Shown piece by piece: positions 14,518 to 22,352 of a stretch of DNA of 41,241 nucleotides; the first letter of the stretch is position 1, and every line of letters begins with the position of its first letter. This stretch comes from Brevundimonas sp. (GTDB lineage Bacteria; Pseudomonadota; Alphaproteobacteria; Caulobacterales; Caulobacteraceae), in assembly GCA_030693575.1 (NCBI GenBank), contig JAUYAG010000001.1, forward strand, positions 1 through 41,241. The letters run 5' to 3'. The notes under the pieces were generated by a model. It saw only the letters and a program-made list of their open reading frames with translations, did not search any database and had not been told where the DNA came from. Made by a program: the position numbers and the translations under genes.

Positions 14518-16947
14518 TCAATACCCTGTACCGCCGAAAGTGGCGAGGTTTAGGCGCACATAGACGCCCTCGGACGGTCCGGTCGGGCGCACGCGGGTGT
14601 TGTCGCGCCGGTAGCCGATCTCGAACCGGAAACAGTCATCGTCGAACAGCAGCCCGACTTCCGACCGGGTGATGATGTCCCGCTCCAGATCGGCGATGCC
14701 CGAGGCCGCCACGCCCCAGTTGCCGTAGATGAACTGCTGGCCCGACAGCTGCACGAATTCGTAGTTGCGGTTCAGAGGCCCGGCCAACGGATTCGAGCGG
14801 TCGATGATGTAGCTGACGGTCGCCAGATTGCGGCGCCCCCAACGGCCATCCACGGCCGTCTCGGCGCGCCGGATTTCACCGGACGCGTCGATCGTCGCGT
14901 GGCCCCAGCCGCGGATCCGGTCCGACGGCGAGAAGCTGCCCTGCACGACCCAGTCCGACGTCTGGGAGGCCAGGCCGGTTGGATCGTAGAGCTGGGCTGG
15001 CAAATCCGGGACCGGCGTCAGGAAGGCGGGTTCCTCCTTGGCGCGGTAGCTCCGGCCGATGAACAGACTGGCCTGCCGGCCATCGTTCCAGCGCAGGGTC
15101 GCGCGGGCACCGAGCGTCAGGCGTTGACCGCCCTCGTAAAGATCATAGCCGGGGAACCGGTCGGTCCGGAAAAGCGAGCTTTCGTCCAGCTCAAGCGTCT
15201 GGCTGTCCTCGATGGGGATGCGCGGATCGAGGTCGGAGCTGGTGGAGGCCGACAGCTGGGCCATCGGCTCCAGGATCAGATCGGCTCCGGGGCCGACGCT
15301 GCGGAAAAGGGGATAGCTGATGTCGAGGCCGGCGGTCGCGCGACCCCGGGAAATGGCTTCTTCCTCCAGCCCCAGCATGGGCGGCAGGTCGCCGACGGAA
15401 TAGAAGTCGGCGCGCACGTCGACGAACGGCTCCCACCGCACGCCCAGCGGTGAGATCAGGGTGCGCCGCCATTCCGCCTGACCCGAGATGCGCCGGCTGT
15501 CGACGCCGGGCAGACCCGGCGTCAGCACGGCCGGGATGATCTGGGGCCGCAGTACGGGGCCGCCGACATAGTCGTCGCGATACAGCGACACGGCCGATCC
15601 CCGCAGCCGCAGTCGACCGCCGAGTACGGGGCCCTCCGGCTCCCAGCGGGCCTCGACCAGCGGCGCGACCACCGGCAGGGCGCCGTCAGCCTCGAACTCG
15701 TTCAACGCCGGCGTGACGGGATCGAACACGCTGACCCGCAGGCTCTGCAGGTCGAAGGCGGCGATGGAGAGGTAGGAACGCGCGGTCTGCCGCTCGGCGT
15801 ACAACTGGCTGATCAGCCGCCGCTGGTCGCCATAGTAGAGGCCGTTGTCCTGATAGGGATCACGGACGTCGTAGCGGTCGAACAGGGTCTTGTCCGACAC
15901 GCGCTCGATGGTGAAACCCCAGCGCCAGGGCCCCATGGGATCGAACCGCCCATGGCCGAGGAAATAGCTGCGGCTCGTCCGATCACCGTATTTGACGTTG
16001 CTCTCGGCGTCGCCGTCGTTGTCGAGGTCGAAGTCGCCAAAACTGCGCTCATAGGTGTAGCCGCCGCGCGCGACGATCATCCCGTCGGCGAACCGCCGGC
16101 GCCATTGCAGGTTCAGCAGGGGTGCCACGTCGGTGTTCAGCTGCGGGCTGATCAGCCAGTCCTCGGACGGTGACACGACATGGAGATAGGGAACTTCAAG
16201 ACTCAGGCCGCGTCCCTCGTCATAGCTGGGGATCGGCACGAGGAAGCCGGACGCCCGTTCCACGGTCGGATCGGGATGGGCGAAGAACGGCAGGTAGAAG
16301 ACCGGAACGCCGCCGACCCGGAACACCGCATTGCGATACAGGATCGCGCGCAGTTCCTCGTCCTGGACGACCTTCTCCGCCTGGATGGCGATGCTGGGCT
16401 CCTTCGGATTTCCGTCGGTGTCGCAGATCGGGCAGGGGGTGAAGAGGGCGTAGTTGAGCTCGTTGACGTTCTCGCTCCGACGGACCGCCGTCGCCGCCAT
16501 CAGGCTGGCGCCGTTGCGGAAGCGGGTGGCGAAATCGACCGCCGCGCCCGCCTTCAGATCCGAGTCGAGCTCCAGATGGCTGGCGAAGACGACATTGCCC
16601 TCGGGATCGCTGAACTCGACCTGCCGGTCTGCCGTCGCGATGCCCAGCCCGAGGTCGTAGGTGACAGCGCCGGCTCTCAGCGTCGCGCCGCGGAACCGGG
16701 CCAGTACACGGTCGGCCCCGGCCCCTTCCGCCGTGATGACGTCGCCCGCCCGGCCCGCGGAATCGGCCTCGATGTAGACCGCCTCCGGGGTCAGCCCGTC
16801 CGCGCCGGCTGGCGCGGGGGGCGTCGCTGCGGGCGTCTGCTGCGCCTGGGCGGCACCGGCCAGTGACGACAGCGCGATTGCGGCCGCACCGGCCAGAAGC
16901 CGGTAGCGCAAGGCTCCCAAATCGGGCGCGCGGCGGTCACGCTGCAT
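14518..16947 (-). CDS. lptD: LPS-assembly outer-membrane protein LptD
   Basis: An 809-residue protein that, with LptE, inserts lipopolysaccharide into the outer leaflet. The signal peptide ends near AQA/QQ (residue 36). An OstA-like N-terminal domain (about 55-170) contains DRVLARFRGATLRAG. A long beta-barrel region follows and ends in ...NLATFGGTGY with a terminal aromatic residue. I count only three cysteines: C172 and C175 in PCPICD, and C772 in DDDCFRF. E. coli LptD uses four in two long-range disulphides. No lptE-like gene is nearby. It is followed by surA, its known chaperone. Confidence 0.94.
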   Translation of the reverse strand: MQRDRRAPDLGALRYRLLAGAAAIALSSLAGAAQAQQTPAATPPAPAGADGLTPEAVYIEADSAGRAGDVITAEGAGADRVLARFRGATLRAGAVTYDLGLGIATADRQVEFSDPEGNVVFASHLELDSDLKAGAAVDFATRFRNGASLMAATAVRRSENVNELNYALFTPCPICDTDGNPKEPSIAIQAEKVVQDEELRAILYRNAVFRVGGVPVFYLPFFAHPDPTVERASGFLVPIPSYDEGRGLSLEVPYLHVVSPSEDWLISPQLNTDVAPLLNLQWRRRFADGMIVARGGYTYERSFGDFDLDNDGDAESNVKYGDRTSRSYFLGHGRFDPMGPWRWGFTIERVSDKTLFDRYDVRDPYQDNGLYYGDQRRLISQLYAERQTARSYLSIAAFDLQSLRVSVFDPVTPALNEFEADGALPVVAPLVEARWEPEGPVLGGRLRLRGSAVSLYRDDYVGGPVLRPQIIPAVLTPGLPGVDSRRISGQAEWRRTLISPLGVRWEPFVDVRADFYSVGDLPPMLGLEEEAISRGRATAGLDISYPLFRSVGPGADLILEPMAQLSASTSSDLDPRIPIEDSQTLELDESSLFRTDRFPGYDLYEGGQRLTLGARATLRWNDGRQASLFIGRSYRAKEEPAFLTPVPDLPAQLYDPTGLASQTSDWVVQGSFSPSDRIRGWGHATIDASGEIRRAETAVDGRWGRRNLATVSYIIDRSNPLAGPLNRNYEFVQLSGQQFIYGNWGVAASGIADLERDIITRSEVGLLFDDDCFRFEIGYRRDNTRVRPTGPSEGVYVRLNLATFGGTGY

Positions 16948-17004
16948 GCAAGAATCACTCTGAAGGGCGGGCGGCCCGGCAAGCCGGGGGACAGGCCGGA
17001 TCGC

Positions 17005-18135
17005 TTAGCCGTCTTCGGTATAGAACAGCAAGGTGAAGGCGGCGAGCGCTGTCAGCAAGGGCGGAAGCCATGCCGCCAGCCAGGGCGGGATCACTTCCGC
17101 TGAACCGAAGGCGGACGCCGCCTGATTGACGAAGAAGAAGCCGAACCCGAGCACAACGGCCGCGACGCTCATCCGCGCCAGATCGCCCAGCCGCATCAGT
17201 CGCAGCGAGAAGGCGGCGGCCAGGATCGACATGGCCGCGAACATCAGCGGCGTGGCCAGCAACTGCTGCAGACGGAGCCGGTAGGCCGTCGAGGAGAAGC
17301 CCGCGGCCTCGACCCGGTCGATCTGCGCCGACAAGGACCAGAAGGACGTCGCCTGCGGCCGGGCAAACCGTTCGAACGCCTCTTCGTCGGCCAGGCTCGA
17401 GGGCAGGTCGAGGGTGGCGTAGCGCACGGCGCGCTGGCCGATCTCGGCCCCGATCGCATTGACCAGCCGCCAGCTGCCGTTCGACAGGGACGCCGAGTCG
17501 GCGTCGATCCGCTCCGAGAACGTCCGCATGCCCGCGGCGTCGTTGGTGTAGATGAAGAAGGTCACGTCCAGCAGCCGTGCGTTGGCCCGATCCTGACGCT
17601 CGGCGCGGATGACCATCTGGCGGGTATCATCGCCCTCGCGGATCCAGACAGTCGGGCGGGCCTCCGCCCCGGCCGCCGATCCGGACAGTCGCGCCCGTTC
17701 GCGCTGGAACAGGCCGTCGGCGGACGCCGCCAGCGGCCCAAGGGCGGCCACGGTGATCACGCCGAACATCAGCGCCGCGCCGGCCGCCGGCAGGACGAAC
17801 CGCCAGGCCGAGACGCCCGCCGCCCGCATGGCGATCAGCTCGCTGCGACGGTTCAGGCCGACAAAAGCCGCCAGCGTCCCGAACAGGAAGACGAACGGCA
17901 GCAGCTGGATGATCACCTGCGGTGACTTCAGCAGCATCAGCCCGAGGATGCGCACGCCCGACAGGTCGACATCCGAGCCGACGCCGCGCGAAATCTCCAC
18001 GAAGTCGATCAGCATGATCAGGGCGGCGATGACGCCCAGCGCAATGCCCAGCGACCGCGCCTGCTGCACCAGCACATAGCGTTCGATGCGGCCCAGCCTC
18101 AGCCAGGGAACGGGCAGGGAAGTGCGGCTGATCAT
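17005..18135 (-). CDS. lptG: LPS export ABC transporter permease LptG
   Basis: A 376-residue inner-membrane subunit of LptB2FG, which extracts LPS from the membrane and pushes it along the Lpt bridge. There are membrane segments at about residues 30-50, 70-93 and 110-135, then a periplasmic jellyroll-like domain of about 150 residues. Three C-terminal helices follow (LLATPLMFAAMSILAAAFSL onward). RRSELIAMRAAGVSAWR is the conserved cytoplasmic coupling segment of the family. It overlaps lptF by 4 nt. I assign LptG rather than LptF from its position and C-terminal pattern. Confidence 0.93.
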   Translation of the reverse strand: MISRTSLPVPWLRLGRIERYVLVQQARSLGIALGVIAALIMLIDFVEISRGVGSDVDLSGVRILGLMLLKSPQVIIQLLPFVFLFGTLAAFVGLNRRSELIAMRAAGVSAWRFVLPAAGAALMFGVITVAALGPLAASADGLFQRERARLSGSAAGAEARPTVWIREGDDTRQMVIRAERQDRANARLLDVTFFIYTNDAAGMRTFSERIDADSASLSNGSWRLVNAIGAEIGQRAVRYATLDLPSSLADEEAFERFARPQATSFWSLSAQIDRVEAAGFSSTAYRLRLQQLLATPLMFAAMSILAAAFSLRLMRLGDLARMSVAAVVLGFGFFFVNQAASAFGSAEVIPPWLAAWLPPLLTALAAFTLLFYTEDG

Positions 18136-19265
18136 GCGAAACGCGCCTTCAGCCGCTCATAGGCGGGCCAGACCGGACGCCGGCGGGGCTTCAGCGCCTG
18201 GAACAGCAGCCTCAGGGCGATGACGGTCGCCACGATCGGCAGCAGATACTGGAAGATGTTCAGCCACCCGTTCCAGGCGCTGGCGGAGACCACGCCATAG
18301 CCGGCGATGCGGACCAGCAGAAACACGCCCGCCACCTTGGCGATTCGCAGCCCGTAGCCCGTCCGGCTGAACGGCCCGCCCAGGATCGCCGTCAGCGCCA
18401 TGGCCATGGCCATCAGGGCGTAGAGCGGCGCCGACAGCCGGGAATGGCCCTCGGCCATCAGTTCGCCCGCCGATCCGACCCGCTCCAGATCTGCCGGCGA
18501 CGGGTTGAACAGCTGCGTCAGATAGAGGTCCGACGGCTTGTAGCGGACCCGGTCAGTCACCGCAGTGTACTGGGCGAGAGGCACGTCGTTGCGGCCGAAG
18601 GAGAAATATTCCAGCACGCCGCGCGACGAATATCGCTGCCACGAGCCATTCAGCAGAGTGAGATAAGGCTGGCCGTCGATACGGGTGAACCGCGCCTCGG
18701 CCGCGTCCCAGGTGGTGATCTTGTCGCCGTCTTCCAGATAGACGAACAGGTTCTTCAGCAGGCCGTTCTGCTCGATCTGCTGGACATAGACCGTCAGCCC
18801 GTTGGGGCCCTGGACGAACTGTCCTTCCTCGACCAGCAGGGCGGCCAGATCGGTGCGGACGGCGAAGGCCTCGGCCCGCGACTGACGTTGCGCCCATGGC
18901 TGGCCCACCGTGGTGACCACCAGAGTCAGCAAGGCCGCGATCGCGGCGATCCTCACGGCCGGCCGGATCGCCGACCAGCGCGTGACGCCGGAGGCGAACA
19001 CCGCCGTCAGCTCCTGCTCGCGCTGCAGCCGGGTCAGGGCGATGAGGGCGCCGACGAACAGGCCGATCGGAATGATGACGGCCAGCAGCTGCGGCACGGC
19101 CAGCAGGGTCAGCTTGACCATGACCCAGACGCTCTGGCCGCGCTCGACGATGACTTCCAGCTGGTCGAGGCTCTGGCTCAGAATGCCGATTCCGGCCAGC
19201 GCGGCGCACGCGCCCACGACGGGGCGGGCGATCTGCCGGAAAAGATAGCCTTGGATCAGGGTCAT
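18132..19265 (-). CDS. lptF: LPS export ABC transporter permease LptF
   Basis: A 377-residue partner of LptG. It starts MTLIQGYLFRQIARPV at ATG 19265. The coupling motif is REQELTAVFASGVTRW, the periplasmic domain includes LFVYLEDGD, and MAMALTAILGGPFSRTGYG introduces the last helices. The open frame continues upstream to 19505, but that part runs antisense to pepA and has no membrane character. There is no Shine-Dalgarno sequence before the ATG (CCACCTCAT precedes it). It is the first gene of the run lptF-lptG-lptD-surA-pdxA-rsmA. Confidence 0.94.
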   Translation of the reverse strand: MTLIQGYLFRQIARPVVGACAALAGIGILSQSLDQLEVIVERGQSVWVMVKLTLLAVPQLLAVIIPIGLFVGALIALTRLQREQELTAVFASGVTRWSAIRPAVRIAAIAALLTLVVTTVGQPWAQRQSRAEAFAVRTDLAALLVEEGQFVQGPNGLTVYVQQIEQNGLLKNLFVYLEDGDKITTWDAAEARFTRIDGQPYLTLLNGSWQRYSSRGVLEYFSFGRNDVPLAQYTAVTDRVRYKPSDLYLTQLFNPSPADLERVGSAGELMAEGHSRLSAPLYALMAMAMALTAILGGPFSRTGYGLRIAKVAGVFLLVRIAGYGVVSASAWNGWLNIFQYLLPIVATVIALRLLFQALKPRRRPVWPAYERLKARFA

Positions 19266-19311
19266 ATGAGGTGGGAAATCACCCGTTGCGGGCGGCGGCG
19301 AGGGGGAGCAT

Positions 19312-19339
19312 CTAATACACACCCGAACGCGCCGGTGAA
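19312..19339 (-). promoter_or_regulatory. Possible lptF promoter
   Basis: On the minus strand, TTCACC (19339-19334) and TATTAG (19317-19312) are 16 bp apart, about 46 nt before the lptF ATG. Both boxes are imperfect; this is the best match in the lptF/pepA divergent gap. Confidence 0.25.
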
Positions 19340-19399
19340 ACCGGCCGCGCTCATCCCATCGACACAGAGCCGGGGCGTACCACCCGGCGGGAGTAGTAA

Positions 19400-20875
19400 A
19401 TGAAGATCGAGTTCGTCGCGTCCGCGGGCGCTGCTGAGGTTCTGGCCGTTCTGGTCCACGAAGGCCGGGTCCTCTCCGGCATGGGCCCACAGCTCGACAC
19501 GGCAACCTCAGGTGCGCTGACGAAGGCGATGACGGCTGGCCGCTTCACCGGCGGCTCGAACAGCACGCTGGTGATCGCCGCGCCCGCCGGAGTCGAGGCG
19601 GGGACCATCCTGCTCAGCGGCGCGGGCGAATCCGGCAAGTTCGACGACCTCGCCCTCGAGGCCGCCGCCGGTGCCGCCTATCACGCGGTGAAGCTGTCGG
19701 GCGCGGCCGTCCTGACCCTCGACGCCGCCCACCTGACCGCCGACCAGGCGGCCCGCGCGGCCTTCGCCGCCCGTCTGGCCGCCTACCGGTTCCTCAAATA
19801 CCGGACCAAACTGAAGCCCGAGAAGACGCCGTCGATCGAGACAATTCGTGTCGTCGCCGCCGATCCGAAGGCCGCTGAGGCCGCCTGGGCGAACCATGCC
19901 GCCGTCGCCACGGCGGTCGAGTTCGCCCGCGACCTCGTCGCCGAACCGGCCAACGTCCTCTACCCGGAAGAGTATGCGAAGCGCGTGAAGGCCCTCGAGA
20001 AGCTGGGCCTCGAGGTCGAGGTCCTCGGCGAGAAAGAGCTCGAGAAGCTCGGCTTCCGCACCCTGCTGGCCGTGGGCCAGGGCAGTGTGCGCGACAGCCA
20101 GGTCGTCATCATGAAGTGGAACGGCGGCAACAAGGGCGACCAGCCCATCGCCTTCGTCGGCAAGGGCGTGACCTTCGACACCGGCGGCATCTCCATCAAG
20201 CCGGCGGACGGCATGGAAGAGATGAAATGGGACATGGGCGGCTCGGCCGCCGTCGTCGGCCTGATGCACGCGCTCGCCGGCCGCAAGGCGAAGGTCAATG
20301 CGATCGGCGTCATCGGCCTGGTCGAGAACATGCCGGACGGCAATGCCCAACGTCCGGGCGACGTGGTCATGTCGCTGTCGGGGCAGTCGGTCGAGATCCT
20401 GAACACCGACGCCGAGGGTCGCCTCGTTCTGGCCGACTGCCTCTGGTACACCCAGGAGCGGTTCAAGCCGAAATTCATGCTCGACCTCGCCACCCTGACC
20501 GGTGCCATGATCGTGGCTCTGGGGCTGGAATACGCCGGGGTGTTCTCCAACTCCGACGAACTGGCGAACAACTTCCTGGCCGCCGGTCCCAAGGTCGGCG
20601 AGAACGCCTGGCGGATGCCGATCCCGGCCTTCTACGAGCGCCACATCGACACCCCGATCGCGGACGTGAAGAACACCGGCAACGGCCGCGCCGGCGGTTC
20701 GATCACCGCCGCCCTGTTCCTGCAGCGCTTCACCAACGGCGTGCCCTGGGCCCACATCGACATCGCCCCGACCGCCTGGGTCAAGGACAGCCGCAACCCG
20801 ACCGTTCCGGACGGCGCCGTCGGCTGGGGCGTGCGCACGCTCGACCGGATGGTCCAGGATTCGTACGAGTCCTAG
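19400..20875 (+). CDS. pepA: Leucyl aminopeptidase, M17 family, cytosolic
   Basis: A 491-residue metallopeptidase removing N-terminal residues from peptides. The active-site and metal residues are in place: K255 and D260 in GKGVTFDTGG, K267, D278, and D337/E339/R341 in NTDAEGRL (335-342). There is no signal peptide. The ATG at 19400 follows GCGGGAG at good spacing. In some bacteria PepA also binds DNA; nothing here tests that. It is followed 50 nt later by holC, an arrangement also seen in E. coli (pepA-holC). A second, exported M17 enzyme lies at 37960. Confidence 0.96.
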   Translation: MKIEFVASAGAAEVLAVLVHEGRVLSGMGPQLDTATSGALTKAMTAGRFTGGSNSTLVIAAPAGVEAGTILLSGAGESGKFDDLALEAAAGAAYHAVKLSGAAVLTLDAAHLTADQAARAAFAARLAAYRFLKYRTKLKPEKTPSIETIRVVAADPKAAEAAWANHAAVATAVEFARDLVAEPANVLYPEEYAKRVKALEKLGLEVEVLGEKELEKLGFRTLLAVGQGSVRDSQVVIMKWNGGNKGDQPIAFVGKGVTFDTGGISIKPADGMEEMKWDMGGSAAVVGLMHALAGRKAKVNAIGVIGLVENMPDGNAQRPGDVVMSLSGQSVEILNTDAEGRLVLADCLWYTQERFKPKFMLDLATLTGAMIVALGLEYAGVFSNSDELANNFLAAGPKVGENAWRMPIPAFYERHIDTPIADVKNTGNGRAGGSITAALFLQRFTNGVPWAHIDIAPTAWVKDSRNPTVPDGAVGWGVRTLDRMVQDSYES

Positions 20876-20925
20876 GCCGGGATGATGACCACCACAGTCC
20901 CTTCCGGCCCGACAAGAGAACGGAT

Positions 20926-21384
20926 GTGAGTGTCGGTCCGGAAATCTGGTTCTACCACCTTGAGCGGTCGACCCTGGAACAGGTGCTGCCCGGCCTGATG
21001 GAGAAGACGCGTGATCGGGGTTGGCGGGCGCTCGTGCGCGCCGCCGACGCCCGTCTGCTCGATGATATCGACGAGCGTCTGTGGACCTATCGCGACGACA
21101 GCTTCCTCGCCCACGGCCGGGCGTCCGGGCCGGAAGCGGCGCGTCAGCCCATCCTGCTGACCGAATCGCTTGAGAACCCGAACGACGCTCAGGCGCTGTT
21201 CATCGTGGACGGTTCAGAACTGGGCGACACGAAAGGCTTCGAGCGATGCTTCATCATCTTCGACGGACGGGACGAGACGGCGCTGACCGGCGCGCGGGTC
21301 CGGTGGAAGTCGCTGAAGGACGCGGGCGCGGCTCTGGCCTACTGGAAACAGTCTCCGGAAGGACGCTGGGAAAAGGCGGCCTGA
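20926..21384 (+). CDS. holC: DNA polymerase III chi subunit
   Basis: A 152-residue protein with the HolC pattern EIWFYHLERSTLEQVLPGLM and later LTESLENPNDAQALFIVDG. Chi links the clamp loader to single-stranded-DNA-binding protein. The only reasonable start is GTG 20926 (MSVGPEIWFYH); the nearby ATG at 20924 is out of frame. Weak purine-rich sequence (AAGAGAA) precedes it. The pepA-holC order supports the call. The 3' end overlaps the probable start region of the first I78-like lipoprotein. Confidence 0.9.
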   Translation: MSVGPEIWFYHLERSTLEQVLPGLMEKTRDRGWRALVRAADARLLDDIDERLWTYRDDSFLAHGRASGPEAARQPILLTESLENPNDAQALFIVDGSELGDTKGFERCFIIFDGRDETALTGARVRWKSLKDAGAALAYWKQSPEGRWEKAA

Positions 21385-21695
21385 TCGCGGTGCTGGCTCT
21401 GGCGGCCTGCGCGGCACCCGCCTCGGAGGCGCTTGCGCCCCGCGCCATCGAGGAAGCCCAGATCAACCAGCCGACCGGCTCGCGCCCGTCGAACCCCACG
21501 GCCGACATGTGCCGCGCGGGTGAACTGCAATGGCTGGTCGGGAAACCCAGGACCGACATCCCCGTTCCCGTTGATGTGGTGAACCGGCGCGTCACCTGCA
21601 CGACATGCCCGGTCACCGAGGACTATTCGCCGACCCGCCTGAACATCTTCTTCAACGAGCAGACCGAAGTCGTCGAACAGGTCCGCTGCGGTTGA
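21366..21695 (+). CDS. I78-like peptidase inhibitor lipoprotein, paralogue 1 (start uncertain)
   Basis: The mature part ends CTTCPVTEDYSPTRLNIFF, then VVEQVRCG, matching the I78 inhibitor family pattern (VT-D-Y...RLN...V-CG). A lipobox (LIAVLALAAC) precedes it, so the product should be an anchored lipoprotein. No ATG or TTG lies near the signal sequence. GTG 21390 leaves only six residues before the Cys. CTG 21366 gives MGKGGLIAVLALAAC, a well-formed lipoprotein signal, and follows GGAAGG. A GTG further upstream inside holC would give a signal peptide with an overlong N-region. The end is certain and the start is not. It is the first of three tandem paralogues. Confidence 0.7.
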   Translation: MGKGGLIAVLALAACAAPASEALAPRAIEEAQINQPTGSRPSNPTADMCRAGELQWLVGKPRTDIPVPVDVVNRRVTCTTCPVTEDYSPTRLNIFFNEQTEVVEQVRCG

Positions 21696-21717
21696 GCCCC
21701 TCACAGGATACGCGCCG

Positions 21718-22014
21718 ATGAAATTCCAGGCCCTCACCCTCGCCGCCACGGCCCTGCTGATCGCATCCTGCGCACCCGTGGACGCCGGCGACCCGGCACC
21801 GATGCCGCCCGAAGACGGTCCGACCCAGTGCAGGGCGGACCAGTATCAGCGCTACGTCGGCCGCAACCGCTCGGAACTGCCGGCGCGCCCGTCGGGCGAG
21901 GTGTGGCGCGTGACCTGCACCACCTGCCCGGTGACCATGGACTACAGCCCCGCTCGCCTGAACATCCTGTTCGAGGAGTCCACCGGTGTGATCCGTGAGG
22001 TCAAATGCGGATGA
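21718..22014 (+). CDS. I78-like peptidase inhibitor lipoprotein, paralogue 2
   Basis: A 98-residue protein with a clear lipoprotein signal (MKFQALTLAATALLIASC; Cys at residue 18). The I78-like core is QYQRYVGRNRSELPARP, CTTCPVTMDYSPARLNILF and VIREVKCG. Family members are small inhibitors of serine peptidases, first described from fungi. In bacteria they are often periplasmic and their targets are mostly unknown. Four mature cysteines (one early, CTTC, and the C-terminal CG) are shared with both neighbours and may form disulphides. ATG 21718 follows CAGGAT. It overlaps paralogue 3. Confidence 0.85.
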   Translation: MKFQALTLAATALLIASCAPVDAGDPAPMPPEDGPTQCRADQYQRYVGRNRSELPARPSGEVWRVTCTTCPVTMDYSPARLNILFEESTGVIREVKCG

Positions 22015-22283
22015 GAGCGCTGATCCCCGCCGCCGGCCTCGTGCTCACGGCCTGCGCGCCTGTGGAAGCGACGCCGGACACGACGCCAATCCCGCAGCGC
22101 TGCGATGCGGCGGCCGCCCGGTCGCTCATCGGTTCGCATGTCGGCGCGGTGTCCTTCCCGCAGGGCACCGACGTCCGGATCGTCTGCACCACCTGCCCGA
22201 CGACGAAGGACCTGCGGCCGGATCGGCTGAACGTCCGCTTCGTCGAGGCCACCGGGATCATCGAAAGCGTGGACTGCGGCTGA
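22005..22283 (+). CDS. I78-like peptidase inhibitor lipoprotein, paralogue 3
   Basis: A 92-residue lipoprotein (MRMRALIPAAGLVLTAC). The core RIVCTTCPTTKDLRPDRLNV and the end IIESVDCG match its neighbours, but VT-DY has become TTKDL, so it is the most diverged. ATG 22005 follows GTGAGG at close spacing. ATG 22011 overlaps the previous stop as ATGA and is an equally good start (90 residues). The reactive loop region differs from the other two, which could mean a different target peptidase (inference). Confidence 0.83.
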   Translation: MRMRALIPAAGLVLTACAPVEATPDTTPIPQRCDAAAARSLIGSHVGAVSFPQGTDVRIVCTTCPTTKDLRPDRLNVRFVEATGIIESVDCG

Positions 22284-22352
22284 TCCCGCCCGCTCTTGGC
22301 GAACGCCGGCTTTCGCGACAAGGTGGCGGTGAGGGCAGGGGAGGCCCCGATC

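Noticed and set aside
19266-19505. N-terminal extension of LptF
   Set aside because: It overlaps pepA antisense, adds no conserved or membrane sequence, and the family starts at MTLIQGYLF.
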